Assembly (NCBI GenBank): GCA_000708835.1
Contig: DF237091.1
Span: 111,095-175,094 of the forward strand
Source: Klebsormidium nitens
Taxonomy: Eukaryota > Streptophyta > Klebsormidiophyceae > Klebsormidiales > Klebsormidiaceae
DNA length: 64,000 bases
Direction: 5' to 3'
In this document: positions 13,501 through 25,000 of the stretch, in pieces
Position numbering within the stretch: the first letter of the stretch is position 1
Layout of the letters: each line of letters opens with the position of its first letter
Program-made: the position numbers and the translations under genes
The notes under the pieces: generated by a model
Seen by the model: the letters and a program-made list of their open reading frames with translations, nothing else
Database searches by the model: none
Told to the model about the DNA's origin: nothing

Positions 13501-14196
13501 CACCGCACTGAGTTCGTACCCAGAGAGCACCCTCTCATACAGCCCCAACGCACTCTCCCGCAGCCTCAGCGACGCCTGCACGCGCACTGAGCCCCCCCCC
13601 AGCGCAGCCGCTTCTTCCCAAATCTGCAAACTTGGCTGCGCCTTCTCCAGAAAGTACCTCGCTGGAACTTTTTGTCCTGTGACCGGGGGGGCAGCTTCTC
13701 CGGTAGCAGGTTTTGAAACATGGGGGGGTCTCCTGGGAGCTTCTCCTGTGCTGCTGAGAGTGCTTTTGTCCAGGGGGTGGGGAGAAAACAGGTGGATTTC
13801 GGAGGTGTCGAGGAGATAGTTCCAGATGAATGCGCAGAGGGGGGGGTCGAGTGAGAAGCCTGCAGTTTGAAGGGGCTCCTGAAGGATTGTCCACAGTGTG
13901 GGGATAGAGCAGCCTGCAGAGTGAAAGATGTGAGAGTCATGAGAGCCTGGGGAGGGGGCAAGCTACGACGCTTTCGCGTGTAAACTAAGAACTACTGTAG
14001 ATCTCATTCATTGGGGCGTGCTTTGGTTTACTGAGGGGCGGTTGCGCATGGAAAAATCCAGTAAAGGCCAATTTGAATCTCTCACCAGCTCGCCTAGGGG
14101 CCGGGGCTACGTAAGTCACACACAATATCAGACAGACTTACCTTCCGGCCCTTCCAATGCAATCTGCTCCACTGCGATGGAAGTCACATCATCCAT
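4586..14196 (-). CDS. GTF3C1: TFIIIC large subunit, B-block binding (GTF3C1/TFC3 family), C-terminus not found
   Basis: This is the RNA polymerase III factor subunit that contacts the B-block of tRNA-type promoters in the nucleus. Exons read in reverse are 14142-14196, 13466-13913, 12314-12986, 10236-10868, 8257-9606, 7629-7748, 6940-7161, 5865-5985 and 4586-4869. All have GT-AG borders and the phases join exactly, giving 1302 residues. The start ATG at 14196 opens MDDVTSIAVEQIALEGPEG, like plant homologues. Exon 3 (from about residue 168) carries the B-block winged helix, with FGIAPTNYFYHLRQLETRGL and then NLVHLMRFG. Exon 4 holds another winged-helix-like segment. Exon 5 begins KDKFIIRSTLSRWLALEM and continues into the EVVI block typical of plant TFIIIC. 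Exon 9 has SYWDRLEACF and EVEKIAKDTGIATEQ, also conserved. Plant homologues run several hundred residues further, and that part is missing here. Arrays of exon-edge copies occur at exons 4, 7 and 9. Family assignment is firm; exon edges are inferred. Confidence 0.88.
6480..6645 (-). repeat. Echo of the 3' edge of TFIIIC exon 7 plus a 21-bp minisatellite
   Basis: The exon 7 end and donor (minus strand GATGGATGTGAGTG, exon edge at 6940) reappear as AGAATGGATGTGAGTGA with the edge at about 6605. About 45 bp matches in all. Beyond it, the bases that follow the donor are expanded into about five units of the form GAGTGCTCGGGGGAAGTGGTT down to roughly 6500. Confidence 0.7.
10808..11640 (-). repeat. 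Six-copy array of the 5' edge of TFIIIC exon 4 (acceptor plus exon start)
   Basis: The working exon 4 starts at 10868 after an acceptor ending TTGCAG and begins GACGAGATGGAAGAAG. Copies of the acceptor and the first 50-60 exon bases start at 11024, 11192, 11340, 11506 and 11622. Spacings are 156, 168, 148, 166 and 116 bp. The decoys keep GGCGTCGTCCTCGACGTG, most have a recognisable CAG acceptor, and each runs into a stop before reaching the real exon. Copies 11622, 11506 and 11340 share one open frame, and so do 11192 and 11024. Confidence 0.85.
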
Positions 14197-15186
14197 TGTG
14201 CCTGTGGCGCTCCGCTTTTCTCGGGCCTTGCTTTTTACCCTTGTATGATATCTTAATAATGACTTCGTGGTGAATTTATACAAAATCTTAATGAGCTGGT
14301 ATTCTGTATGCTGCCAGATGGTACTCCCCTAGTTGTTGCTCAGTACCTCAATCTATTTTTCACCTTCAAGTCATTGCACAACCTTGGCTTACGCCGAGCA
14401 TGATGGTTGCTGTATGCTGCTGCCTCACAATTCATCGTAATCGAGGACAATGCTGACAAACATCGATCTCAAACAAGGAAATAAGAGGGGCCTGTCGCCA
14501 GAGCCTTCTAGCAATCAAGAGGCTTCCATACGCAAGGCTGGCATGATTTGTCTGCTCCTTCATTGCTTGGGGGCCTCTTGGTCATTGTGAGAGCAGGTTA
14601 TCCCAGCTGATAAAGTGCTGAAGGGAAACTGTCACAGTCTCAGATCTCAATTTCCATCTCCTCCTGGCTGGCTCGTCTTCAGCCTTCACTTTTGACATCC
14701 GACAAGTTTGCCAGGTTTTGGCGCCCGGACAGTCCTATAGCCAGAGAGGGTTCCCTCGGACCTTGTTCTCGCACTCCTAGTTTCAACCCTGAGCGACTGC
14801 ATGGTTTTCCAGCGTTGGATGGAGTACCCAAGATCCACCCGGACGGTTCGGAAGCGTCTTGGTCAATCTGACGGTTGGGAAAAGTTTGCCATCCACTGAT
14901 CCAGCTCGGATGTTTGCAGCGCACCGTTGAGTCTGTGAAGGTTGCTGATCAACAGTGAAGTTGGCATTGGATTCTGGCTCAAGGAAGAAGCAGCTTTCTG
15001 GGCAATGTCGCATGCCTGGGCGCAGAGAGGCCGCTGTTCGCAACGAGAGGGCCAGCTCTACCGCACATGCAGCTTCAGGGCCTGCATTGCAGCTATTCAT
15101 TTGAAATTGCTGCGTGCTTGACCGTGCTTCTAGTAGCTAGTAAGGGTCCTGTTTTGCGGCAGCGTTTTGTCTCCTTGCAAGGCGAG
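14197..15186. promoter_or_regulatory. Divergent intergenic region between TFIIIC and the LRR gene
   Basis: About 990 bp separate the two start codons, which point away from each other, so this stretch should hold both promoters and 5' UTRs. I found no certain TATA box or other named element. An in-frame ATG at 15067 upstream of the LRR start is possible, but the peptide it adds looks non-conserved. Confidence 0.4.
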
Positions 15187-18071
15187 ATGGCCGGTCTTCC
15201 GTTGACAGATCTGTGCCTCGAGCACATCGCTTCCCACCTGCCTGCATTTGCTCCGGACTTACCCACACTTCCTCTAGACCTTGCGGAGCGCCTCTTCAAG
15301 CACGTTGTCTCTAGCCACCCCCGCCTTCGGCCTCAGCCTCCTTCCGGGAAAGATAGGTATGCAGTCTTGAGCGGTGGCCCCCCCTCGACCCTTCTCAACC
15401 TTCATATCCTAGCTGACCTCTTCTGGCAGCCTTGGGAGATCAAACTAGGGTTCAGTAACAATCTCTCCAAGTATAGCCTACTGCCGCTCTTCTCAGAGTC
15501 CCTGGTCCGGCTTGACCTGTCGGCAAGTGGCAGGCTAGAGGACCTGTCCTTCCTATCAAGCCTGCAAAAGCTGCAGTGCCTCAACCTCAGCCGGAGCTTA
15601 GTCAAGCTTGACAATCAGCAGGTGTCACATATTGCGAGCATACCTAGTCTGCGGTGCCTTAGCCTTCAGTACGCCCAGTTTACCGCCGAGCCCCAGCTGC
15701 AGAAGGAGACAGTTGAGCAACTTCTTGCAGGTATGTCAAGGGTAGGATACTTTGAGTCGCTGTCTTTATTTTGGGATTGTGTTTGCATCCAGCTGCTCGC
15801 AGGTGTCCAAGATGACTCAACTTGCATAAGGGAAGGTTCGATGTATACGAGTTCGTTGAGAGTCAAGTGGCCAAGCACGTCTGGAAACATTTAGAGTTTG
15901 AAAAGTTGCGTGGGCTTAGCTCAAGATACAAGTGGGCAAGTCGTTTAGATTCTTACCCGGAAGTAAAGTCAGCAGTCCCAGCTTTTGAGCGAAGCACCGC
16001 CGAGTATGGCAACACATAGACACGAAACGCGAAACGTTCTGACTGCTTCTTTTTGTCATAGGGCTGCAAGTATGTACCTGAGAATAGAACCTCTTCTGGT
16101 TTCCTTCTTCACCCATTCTCTTCTATTTGCAAACAATTAAGCCAGCTAATCACCTGAGCCCTGTTCAAAGAGCAGCTCAAAGTCTTGCACGTATGACCTT
16201 ACCCTTTTTTCTGTCCCTGTTGTCAGGCCTCCCCAGCCTCCGTGCTCTGGACATCTCCGGCATCCCCTCTGTCGATGACTCTACCATCAACATCCTCACG
16301 TATGGACACCAGTACGCCCGTTGGCAAGCAAGCGTCCAACAGGCCTACGAGTGGAGAGCGGCGCGGCGACGACCGCTGTTTGGACACACCTTGGATGCTG
16401 CAGACAGCCTGGATGTGTGGTCGGACGGCCTGGGCCTGCAGTACCCCCTCACCGCCTTGGTGTACCTGCGGGTCGCGGAGTGCGAAGGCGTCACCGACAA
16501 AGTGGTGGAGTATTTATCTGGTAAGAAACCAAACACACTCATGTTCAGATTGCGACAGTCTTTGCTGAGAGAAAAAACGTTCGTTTTCCATTTCTCAATC
16601 CTATGTTTCACTTCAGGTTGGAAGCCTGATTGTTTTTCATGGAGCTTGCAGCCAGAAACACAAATTGCTGGGCCGTTCAATTGTCAAACAGCAACATGTG
16701 TTGCACCTTTAGCCATTAGTATAGCATCCAAGGAGTCTAGAGGGGCGTGGCTAATTGAAGGGGCTTACGAAATTGGAGGCGCTGCATCTTTGTTGCTTTC
16801 TTACATGTCTGGATGTATAAATGGAGCGGGTTATTCTGTTCTAGCGAAAGTTGACAAGATGGCATACGTTTCTTCCGAATCACTATTTGTCAAGGGTTTT
16901 CGCAGGCGTGGTGCGAATCTACTCCAGCAAGGTTGGCTACCTGCAATTGGGGTTTAAACATGGAAACGGTCGTTTTGCTCGGACCATGCCAAAGCCTGGC
17001 TTCTCTCTTTTTGCAGCGCTTCCTGAGATTGCCTTCCTGGACCTGCGTTCCACGCCCCACTGCCGGGGCTCCTCGCTCATCACTCTCAAAGGTACATTTC
17101 CTTCTTCATGATCTACTGCGTTTAGTTTGTTGGAAGACTGCGTCTCCTGTGCAACGTCTGTGGTTCTTCGAATCAGGTGGCTCCTTCAAAGTTGAGAAAT
17201 AAGCGCCGCTGTTCAGTCAGAGATGCGCCGCTGTGAGTCACCTGATTGCTATGACGATTGCAGGGCGTTGCAACCATGTTTACCGAGCTGTAAAAGCGAT
17301 TGCGACATCCTGGAATGCGAAGTCTTTTTCTTTGCGCAGTCTGCCAGGTAGATCCGGGTTTGTCAGAGAGACTGCTTTTCTGGAGACTATCTGACCACAA
17401 CACTTTGCGATCGCTCGGAGCATTAGAAGAAGCTCGTGATGAGATCTTTTGGTGTGTTGATCCTTATAAAAATTCGCTTGATGCTATGTAGCATTTGCTC
17501 TCCACTTGTCTCCATAGCAGTCCGTCTGTTCGTCTCACTTCTGAGCACATCCGCCCATCCTTTCAATTTTCGCGCCAAGCCTGCGATACTGTTTGCAGGT
17601 CTTCTCACAGGCCTTCATCGCAATTTTAGCACAACCCAGGATTTTGAGATTGTTTTCCAAAGATGACGGGGGGCAAGATATGGATATATTCCTTTTCAGA
17701 GAATGTACTGGGGATGAACCGAGTGCCACGTTCGAAGAAACGATACTTACATCGGCTGTTCAGTACAATGATACAGTAAACTCGGCTTTTGTGAACAGCT
17801 GCACAACTTGTCCCTGCGTTTTTCTGCAGCGAGGCATGGCCTCACTTCAATGCCAAACAACTCGAAGCTCCTCTTTCGGTCAAACGCCACTGTCAAGGCC
17901 GCCTTAAATGGGTGTTGCGGCTGCCGGGCGCTCGCAAGTGGAGGAGTCCACATCCTGGAGAATGAACCGAGGGGCGTTTCGGATGCTCTCTCCTTTGAGC
18001 ATCCAGTCAGGGACTCAAAGGGACAGAGACGGTGGGAGGAAGAAGGTCTTAGCTTATTGTTTGAGGCATAG
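15187..18071 (+). CDS. Leucine-rich repeat family protein
   Basis: Exons are 15187-15730, 16227-16520, 17017-17091 and 17830-18071. Every intron is phase 1, and the joined frame gives 384 residues. The N-terminus (LPLTDLCLEHIASHLPAF, then LPLDLAERLFKHVV) resembles the helical cap of plant LRR proteins. Leucine-rich repeats follow: LVRLDLSASGRLEDLSFL, LQKLQCLNLSRSLVKLDN, LPSLRALDISGIPSVDDS, LTALVYLRVAECEGVTDK and LPEIAFLDLRSTP. Repeats of this kind bind partner proteins; no enzyme domain or transmembrane segment is seen. The start at 15187 is preferred because the cap begins there; 15067 is an in-frame alternative. The last exon is the least certain: it rests on a good TTTTCTGCAG acceptor, matching phase and a closed frame. 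The 3' edge of that exon is duplicated downstream. The substrate is unknown. Confidence 0.65.
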
Positions 18072-18456
18072 CTCGCTTGAGTCTCAAGCAGCATGTACAT
18101 AGTAAAAGCACTCCACCTCGAAGAGGGTCGTTTGTGGAAGCAATGACAGGCACTTGACCTCATGAAGTGATGGAGGCTGTGGCCGCCGCCACAAAATGTA
18201 TATCAGTGCCCTTAGAACCCTGTTGCACAGCAGTTTGTACCATATTTTGGCAAGAGTATCCTATTCTGATGGTGCAAATGACCACAATTGGCGCTCGATT
18301 ACGGGGAGGGTGTCATGCACGTAGCCTACTTCCTTTGAGCATCCGGTCAGGGACTCAAAGAGACAGAGACGTTGGGAGGAAGAAGGCCTTAGCTTATTGT
18401 TTGAGGCATAGCTCGCTCGCGACAGTCTCAAGCACCATGTACATACTAAGTAAAAG
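17991..18456 (+). repeat. Direct repeat: LRR gene's last coding end and 3' flank duplicated
   Basis: Copy A (17991-18108) contains the final 80 coding bases, the TAG and about 37 bp of 3' flank of the LRR gene. Copy B (18331-18456) repeats it about 340 bp downstream, with a few substitutions and a short insertion after GCTCGCT. Shared blocks include GGAGGAAGAAGG and CTTAGCTTATTGTTTGAGGC. Confidence 0.85.
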
Positions 18457-19173
18457 AATCTTAGAATCGTTCGTTAAGGGCTGGCTGCAATTATGACCCA
18501 ACGTACCATCCATGTGCCCAAATTGCTCACTAAGCGAGCCAGAGCTGGGTCACGTCAGAAATGTAACGAATTTGCATCTGCCAGCTATAGCATGCCGGGC
18601 CGCGGGCCACATTTGATATAGAACAAGTTTTTAGTAGCCACTGTGCACTGCGTGCAGGCAAACATGCGCACGTCACGCATCTGCATGTGCTTACATGTTG
18701 GCTCAAATTTTCGATACGGAGAATATTTTGTAGTGTATTGTGACGCCGGCAGGCCAGTGAGCTGCAATTTGCTGGCATGTATATGTGTATCATCATATAA
18801 CATGATTCATGCAATCGTATCAATGCAAGATTCGACCTATGTGCACGCGGCAAGTGTTTTTGGTCATGGCAGGAGATGCTTATATGATATGACTCACGTA
18901 CCATGTAATTGTCCATAGCGGATGCATGCCGCCACGATTGCAGGGGCCGCCAGACTATCCTGGCTACTCGGCAAGGAAAAGGGTTGATAGCAGCTTGAAG
19001 CTGCATCCAAATCTGGTGACTTTTCATATCCTTGAATTGAGGCGGTCATCCAATTTACAGGGCAGGTTCAATCAGGGATTTAAAAACACACGTGAGACTC
19101 TGAGCTAAGCTGAATGTCATATCCATCTTACTACAAAAGAATTGGAGATTGATTGGGACCCAAAGCAAAGCCA

Positions 19174-19949
19174 TCAATGTCCATGATCTACGTTCTTCCC
19201 ATCCTTCTTTTCTCGCGCCTTTCGAGCAGCCTCCTTGTTAATAACATTCATACGTGCAAACTGCAAATGCAAGTGAGAGTATTTGAGTGAACGTAAGGAG
19301 GTACGAATGTGAAACATCCACGCAACGTCTTTCCCACCCAAGGAACTAAACCACAAGACCTCAAGCAGTGCACAAGCTTATTACCCCTGCTCTTCAGATG
19401 CCGTATTCAACATGACAAGAGAAATTCAGTCCACAAGATTGACAAACCAAACGCTGAGGAAAAGCAGCGATAAGCGGCTCGTTGCTCAGATCAACAACCC
19501 CAAGGCCACATCAAAAAAGATGAAGTTGTGTTCTCTCTTTAATTTGCAACCATTGTTTGCTCTCCTTCTTCGTTGAACGTTAATCTTGTTACCAGGCGGG
19601 CTCTGCTTTAAGGTGTGTCTGCATTTGCAAAGCTGTATGCAATGTTGTTTGAGCGGTACCTCCCCTTCTTTCTTGGAAATAGGACACAGACACTCAAACG
19701 CGCCAGCATTCCGAACCCGATCCAACCTTTGTTGTTCAAGCAACGTCTTGCATCCTTGGACGTGCACTTGAAAATCTACAAGCCACTGGCAGTGCTCACC
19801 TCTTTTCGATGATGCAAACATTCCAGGTAGTCTTCTCTAAGGAGCCTGCAGTCCTCTGGCGTCTCACATTTGGTCATGCATTCAGAGAAATCCATCCAAA
19901 GGGGGTAGCACCTCCCTCTCATGCCATTTATGCCAAAGCCAGAAGCCAT
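19174..19949 (-). CDS. NDUFS5: NADH dehydrogenase (complex I) 15-kDa subunit NDUFS5
   Basis: This is an accessory subunit of mitochondrial complex I, facing the intermembrane space. It has two exons, 19800-19949 and 19174-19260, joined in phase 0 by a GTGAGC donor and a TTTGCAG acceptor. The protein has 78 residues. It starts MASGFGINGMRGRCYPLWMD and contains DFSECMTKCETPEDCRLLRE and DYLECLHHRKE, close to plant NDUFS5. Twin CX9C motifs are complete (CYPLWMDFSEC and CRLLREDYLEC), as expected of a substrate of the Mia40 oxidative import route. The basic tail (MNVINKEAARKAREKK) is also family-like. No presequence is needed. The upstream region runs into a sequence gap about 380 bp away, so part of the promoter may be unseen. 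Confidence 0.92.
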
Positions 19950-20327
19950 CTAGCCCCAAATTCTTGATAAGCCGCAGCTCTTCCAAGTACGATCCCCAAA
20001 TCCGCCCTTTCGTATTCTCTCCGTGAGTGATGTATACTGATCCTTGAGAAATCAACCGCCCTCAAGCATAGCGTCAGAAGTATCAGCGACCAGCACGTGC
20101 TTTTTAAGAGACACTCGTGAATACCCGTTTTCCGCTGTTGCAAAACTCCACCTAGCACAGCAGCCACGGAGGGGCGCCTCCTTACAGCTGGCTCCACCTA
20201 GCTGGAGGACCTACGAATTACAACTTTTGCACATTTCCAGTCTTTCCTTCTGGCAAATTTTGAAACTAGGTGTGGACCGAAAAATAGGAAACAATCATCG
20301 ATAGCAATTTGGGTTAAAATGCAGTAT

Positions 20328-21276
20328 NNNNNNNNNNNNNNNNNNNNNNNNNNNNNNNNNNNNNNNNNNNNNNNNNNNNNNNNNNNNNNNNNNNNNNNNN
20401 NNNNNNNNNNNNNNNNNNNNNNNNNNNNNNNNNNNNNNNNNNNNNNNNNNNNNNNNNNNNNNNNNNNNNNNNNNNNNNNNNNNNNNNNNNNNNNNNNNNN
20501 NNNNNNNNNNNNNNNNNNNNNNNNNNNNNNNNNNNNNNNNNNNNNNNNNNNNNNNNNNNNNNNNNNNNNNNNNNNNNNNNNNNNNNNNNNNNNNNNNNNN
20601 NNNNNNNNNNNNNNNNNNNNNNNNNNNNNNNNNNNNNNNNNNNNNNNNNNNNNNNNNNNNNNNNNNNNNNNNNNNNNNNNNNNNNNNNNNNNNNNNNNNN
20701 NNNNNNNNNNNNNNNNNNNNNNNNNNNNNNNNNNNNNNNNNNNNNNNNNNNNNNNNNNNNNNNNNNNNNNNNNNNNNNNNNNNNNNNNNNNNNNNNNNNN
20801 NNNNNNNNNNNNNNNNNNNNNNNNNNNNNNNNNNNNNNNNNNNNNNNNNNNNNNNNNNNNNNNNNNNNNNNNNNNNNNNNNNNNNNNNNNNNNNNNNNNN
20901 NNNNNNNNNNNNNNNNNNNNNNNNNNNNNNNNNNNNNNNNNNNNNNNNNNNNNNNNNNNNNNNNNNNNNNNNNNNNNNNNNNNNNNNNNNNNNNNNNNNN
21001 NNNNNNNNNNNNNNNNNNNNNNNNNNNNNNNNNNNNNNNNNNNNNNNNNNNNNNNNNNNNNNNNNNNNNNNNNNNNNNNNNNNNNNNNNNNNNNNNNNNN
21101 NNNNNNNNNNNNNNNNNNNNNNNNNNNNNNNNNNNNNNNNNNNNNNNNNNNNNNNNNNNNNNNNNNNNNNNNNNNNNNNNNNNNNNNNNNNNNNNNNNNN
21201 NNNNNNNNNNNNNNNNNNNNNNNNNNNNNNNNNNNNNNNNNNNNNNNNNNNNNNNNNNNNNNNNNNNNNNNNNNNN
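20328..21276. other. Assembly gap (949 N)
   Basis: The bases are all N. Any open frame spanning it is an artefact. It lies between NDUFS5 (-) and the Ca2+-ATPase (+), so it could hide promoter sequence or the 5' exon of the pump. Confidence 1.
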
Positions 21277-22025
21277 GCCACTTGACAGGAGATATGTCTG
21301 TGATGGTCCTTTATTACCACAATGAAGTCCCACTTGCTTGTCCATTGCTCCCTGGACACAAAGGAATTGAGGGTTAAGAGTATGTCTGCGGGCGACTCTT
21401 CATTTGTTTCGTGAGTTCTTCAGCAACTGCGCTTGCAAATGCTTGTGATGTGCTTGGAAATTTCGTGGAGAATGTTGTTCAGGTTCATCCTAGTTTTGAA
21501 ATTGCATCAGGGGATTTTCTCTGCCAACTGTCAGAGGGCTGTAATGTGTGTGTGCCCTTGTTCGCCTTCCTGCCTCAGCACCATGAAGAGTTTGTAGCCT
21601 GATGTAGGTTTTATTCCATAGACTGTACTTATCCTTAATTAGATAATTTGAAGATGGGGCACACACGAACCTTTCTTAAATGATGTCGCTGACCTGAAGC
21701 TTGCAGCACATCAGCACATTGTGAAGATGAAGGAGGGCACATGAAAGTGGCCTCTTTGAACAACATTTTTTCGATCCAAGCACTGAGGTTTTGTTCAGCA
21801 GGGCCCTGATGCTGATTGTACAGTCAGAATGACAGGTCACAGAACCAGAACCTCACCAGATTGTTTTCCAAAGCTCGACGCTTTGGAACACATTTTGTTG
21901 TTCAATTGTTCTCCAGATTGTTCTTCAACTGACAGAAGCCTACTCTTTGTGCGGCTTGCGACCGTGTGGCAAGTTCCGTCTGAGGATTAAGCACACATTA
22001 CATCCAAGAATGGCTGCACGGCCCA

Positions 22026-25000
22026 ATGACTCTGACCGTGTCCTTTGTTCCAGCCTCTTCATCATATATGTCGCAGAGGCATCAAATTTTTGATGCGGTC
22101 AGGAAATGCGCTCTCAAAACCCGTTCATTGCACCTTCTTCAAATACCAATGTTTGTTTCGACCTACTTTTCCAAAAGAGCAGGACATTGCCCTCTCGCTG
22201 AAAACCATGTGGACAATCAGAACCTCCCTGGAAAAGTTTTGCAGCGCTTGCTGGTCGACGGACTCTCTGTTAAGGCACCAATTCCCTTTCGCAGGAAGGA
22301 GAAGGACGATGTGGACCTCTCTGCCAAGGAGACTGACTTGTCTGAGGGCGAGAAGAAGGGCGGCTTCGGCGTCTCCGACAAGCAGCTCGCGCGCATGATG
22401 GAAAAAGACGATGTTCACATCCTGGAGAAGCTCGGTGGTCCCGAGGGGGTCGCCAAGTCCCTGAAAGTCGACCCCCAGGACGGGATCCCGGGCGACGATG
22501 CCGACATCAACTCGCGCAAGGAGATCTTTGGCTCCAACACGTACCCCGAGAAAGCGAGCAAGGGGTTCTTGGTATTTCTTTGGGAGGCGTTCCAGGACGT
22601 GACGCTGTTTGTGCTCATGGTGTGCGCATTCATCTCGCTGGCGGTTGGGATTGCGACGGAGGGGATCGAGAGCGGGTGGTACGATGGGGCAGGTATCCTG
22701 GTGTCAATCACGCTGGTGGTCATGGTGACGGCCATTACGGACTACCAGCAGAGCCTGCAGTTCCAGAGCCTGAACAAGGAGAAGCAGAAGATCTACATCA
22801 ATGTGAGTGGCGTTCTGCTCATTGAAATGGTTGGTAATGTCCCTTTGGAACAAATTCTCTACTTTCACAGCCTTTCTTTTGCCAGCTCTGATGTGATTCG
22901 TTTGCTGACTTAGCAGAGAGGATAGCTCCGGTGAGTCAAACGAATGTGCTTCTTCTTTTTAAAAAAAGCTGTAGATACCATTGTAGATATGAGCAGGCAC
23001 ATGACTTCCAGACCTAGGATTTGAAAGTTGTTTGAACAGACGAGCACAACGGTGCACTCACTCCTCCCCGAGAAGAGGGAGGAAGAACGAGGATGCACTA
23101 CTAACGAGGAGGACAAAGTCGTTTCAGGGCCTCATCTAGACTACTTTCAAAATTACCTTTCACAACGATGCAAATCGAATCATCGTCTGACGTACTCAGA
23201 TCCTTTTACGCAGCAGATCCGAGCTAGAGTAACATCAGTCTACCGAAAAATATGAGCTTGACTGCGGCGACTTGAGGCCACTTACGACATGCTGACGTGT
23301 GAGCTACAGCGAAACTTCACCTGCCAATCAGTCGCAACCTAAGCTAACCCTATGCTGACCAAACCCTGCAGGTCACGCGCGGCGGCCGGCGCCAGAAGGT
23401 CCTCATCTTCGACCTGGTGGTTGGTGACATCGTCCACCTGTCTATCGGCGACCAAGTCCCTGCAGACGGAGTTGTGGTCGAGAGCAACTCTCTGACGGTC
23501 GACGAGTCCCAGATGACGGGCGAGAGCGAGCCCAAGAAAAAGGGCCCTGACGAGCCGTTCCTGATGTCCGGGTGCAAGATTGCGGATGGGGGGGGCAGAA
23601 TGATGATTGTGGCGGTGGGGATGAACACTGAGTGGGGCCGGCTGATGTCGACGCTGAGCAGCGATGATACGGAGGAGACACCGCTGCAGGTAAGGGCGCC
23701 GAGTTCAAAGACACTCAATTATCTCGAGATTACCTCTATGATGATTGAAGCAATCTGCCGATGAATCTTTCTAAAAGTTGTAAATAGCAAAATGCAGCTA
23801 CTGCTGAGCCAACGACACTGCCAGAACACGTAAGAAAGCCTTCGAGGAGGAAGTTGTGCGAGTTGAGGCATGCATGGCGAAAGGGGCTTTACCGCAAAGG
23901 GAGCTTAAACAAGCCAACAAAAGTAGGATTGCGAAGGGAGTGCAGGGGTGTCTGGGACTTGCACGCTTACGACCATTCAAAATCGTGGCTTCTTGTTTCT
24001 GGTCTTAAAGGCGGCATTTCTTGCGAAGGGTCGCCAGCGGAAAGCGATTACTCAAGGAAGCAGTGCCTCTTGCCCCACATCTTTGCCGTCCCAGAATTCG
24101 CTGAAACTTCTTGACCCCGCTTTCCAAGTCAGCGCTTGAACCTATCTCTTGTAAATCCCTGAATTACTCGTACATAGGACACCTGACTTCAGTGCCGAAC
24201 ACAGTTGACAAGCTTGGCCTCCAGATGTGTCGATGATTCTCCTTACCATCTCATAACCCACCCCAAAGCTTCTTCTAACTCTCCACTGATTTCCAATAAT
24301 CTCCTCTCCCAGGTGCGCCTCAACTCGGTGGCGACCATGATCGGCAAGCTGGGCCTCTCGGTCGCCGTGCTCGTCTTCTTCATCCTCATCGGCAAATTCC
24401 TCTACAAGAAGAACTTTGACTTCTCCGACTGGAGCGGGGGCGACACGCTCGAGGTCGTCAACTTCTTCGCGATCGCAGTCACGATCATCGTGGTGTCAGT
24501 TCCCGAGGGGCTGCCGCTCGCGGTCACGCTCACGCTCGCGTTTGCCATGCACAAGATGATGGAGCAGAAGGCGCTCGTGCGCCACCTCAGCGCGTGAGTG
24601 GCAAATGCCGTTCTCCATCAATTGAGCACCTATTCAGTCGACTGCTAAGCGGTTTCATGTCTTTGTTGATCACGGCTGTTGTCTTCTGGGGGTGGAGATG
24701 TGCTCGGCGTTGTGCTTTCTTTTGTGGAGCTTGGGGATGATGGAAATTCGTGTTAGGGATTAGGATTTTGTAAGTTGGGAAAATGAGATGCAACAAGGGC
24801 ACATTGACTCGTTTGGGGCTGCATTCGTGTATCAAAGGCCGAGGTACACTGCTCTGAGCTCAAAAATTTTGACGCGAAGAGGCACAGGTACACTGCTCTG
24901 AGCTCAGAAGTTTTGACGCGAAGAAGCACCCCGAAATGACAAGGAGCCTCCGAGGAAACCTTCGTTTGAACAACGGGAGAGATACCTACTTGGTCGAGGT

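Noticed and set aside
20295-21377. Three long open frames across the N run
   Set aside because: They consist of undetermined bases and have no sequence content.
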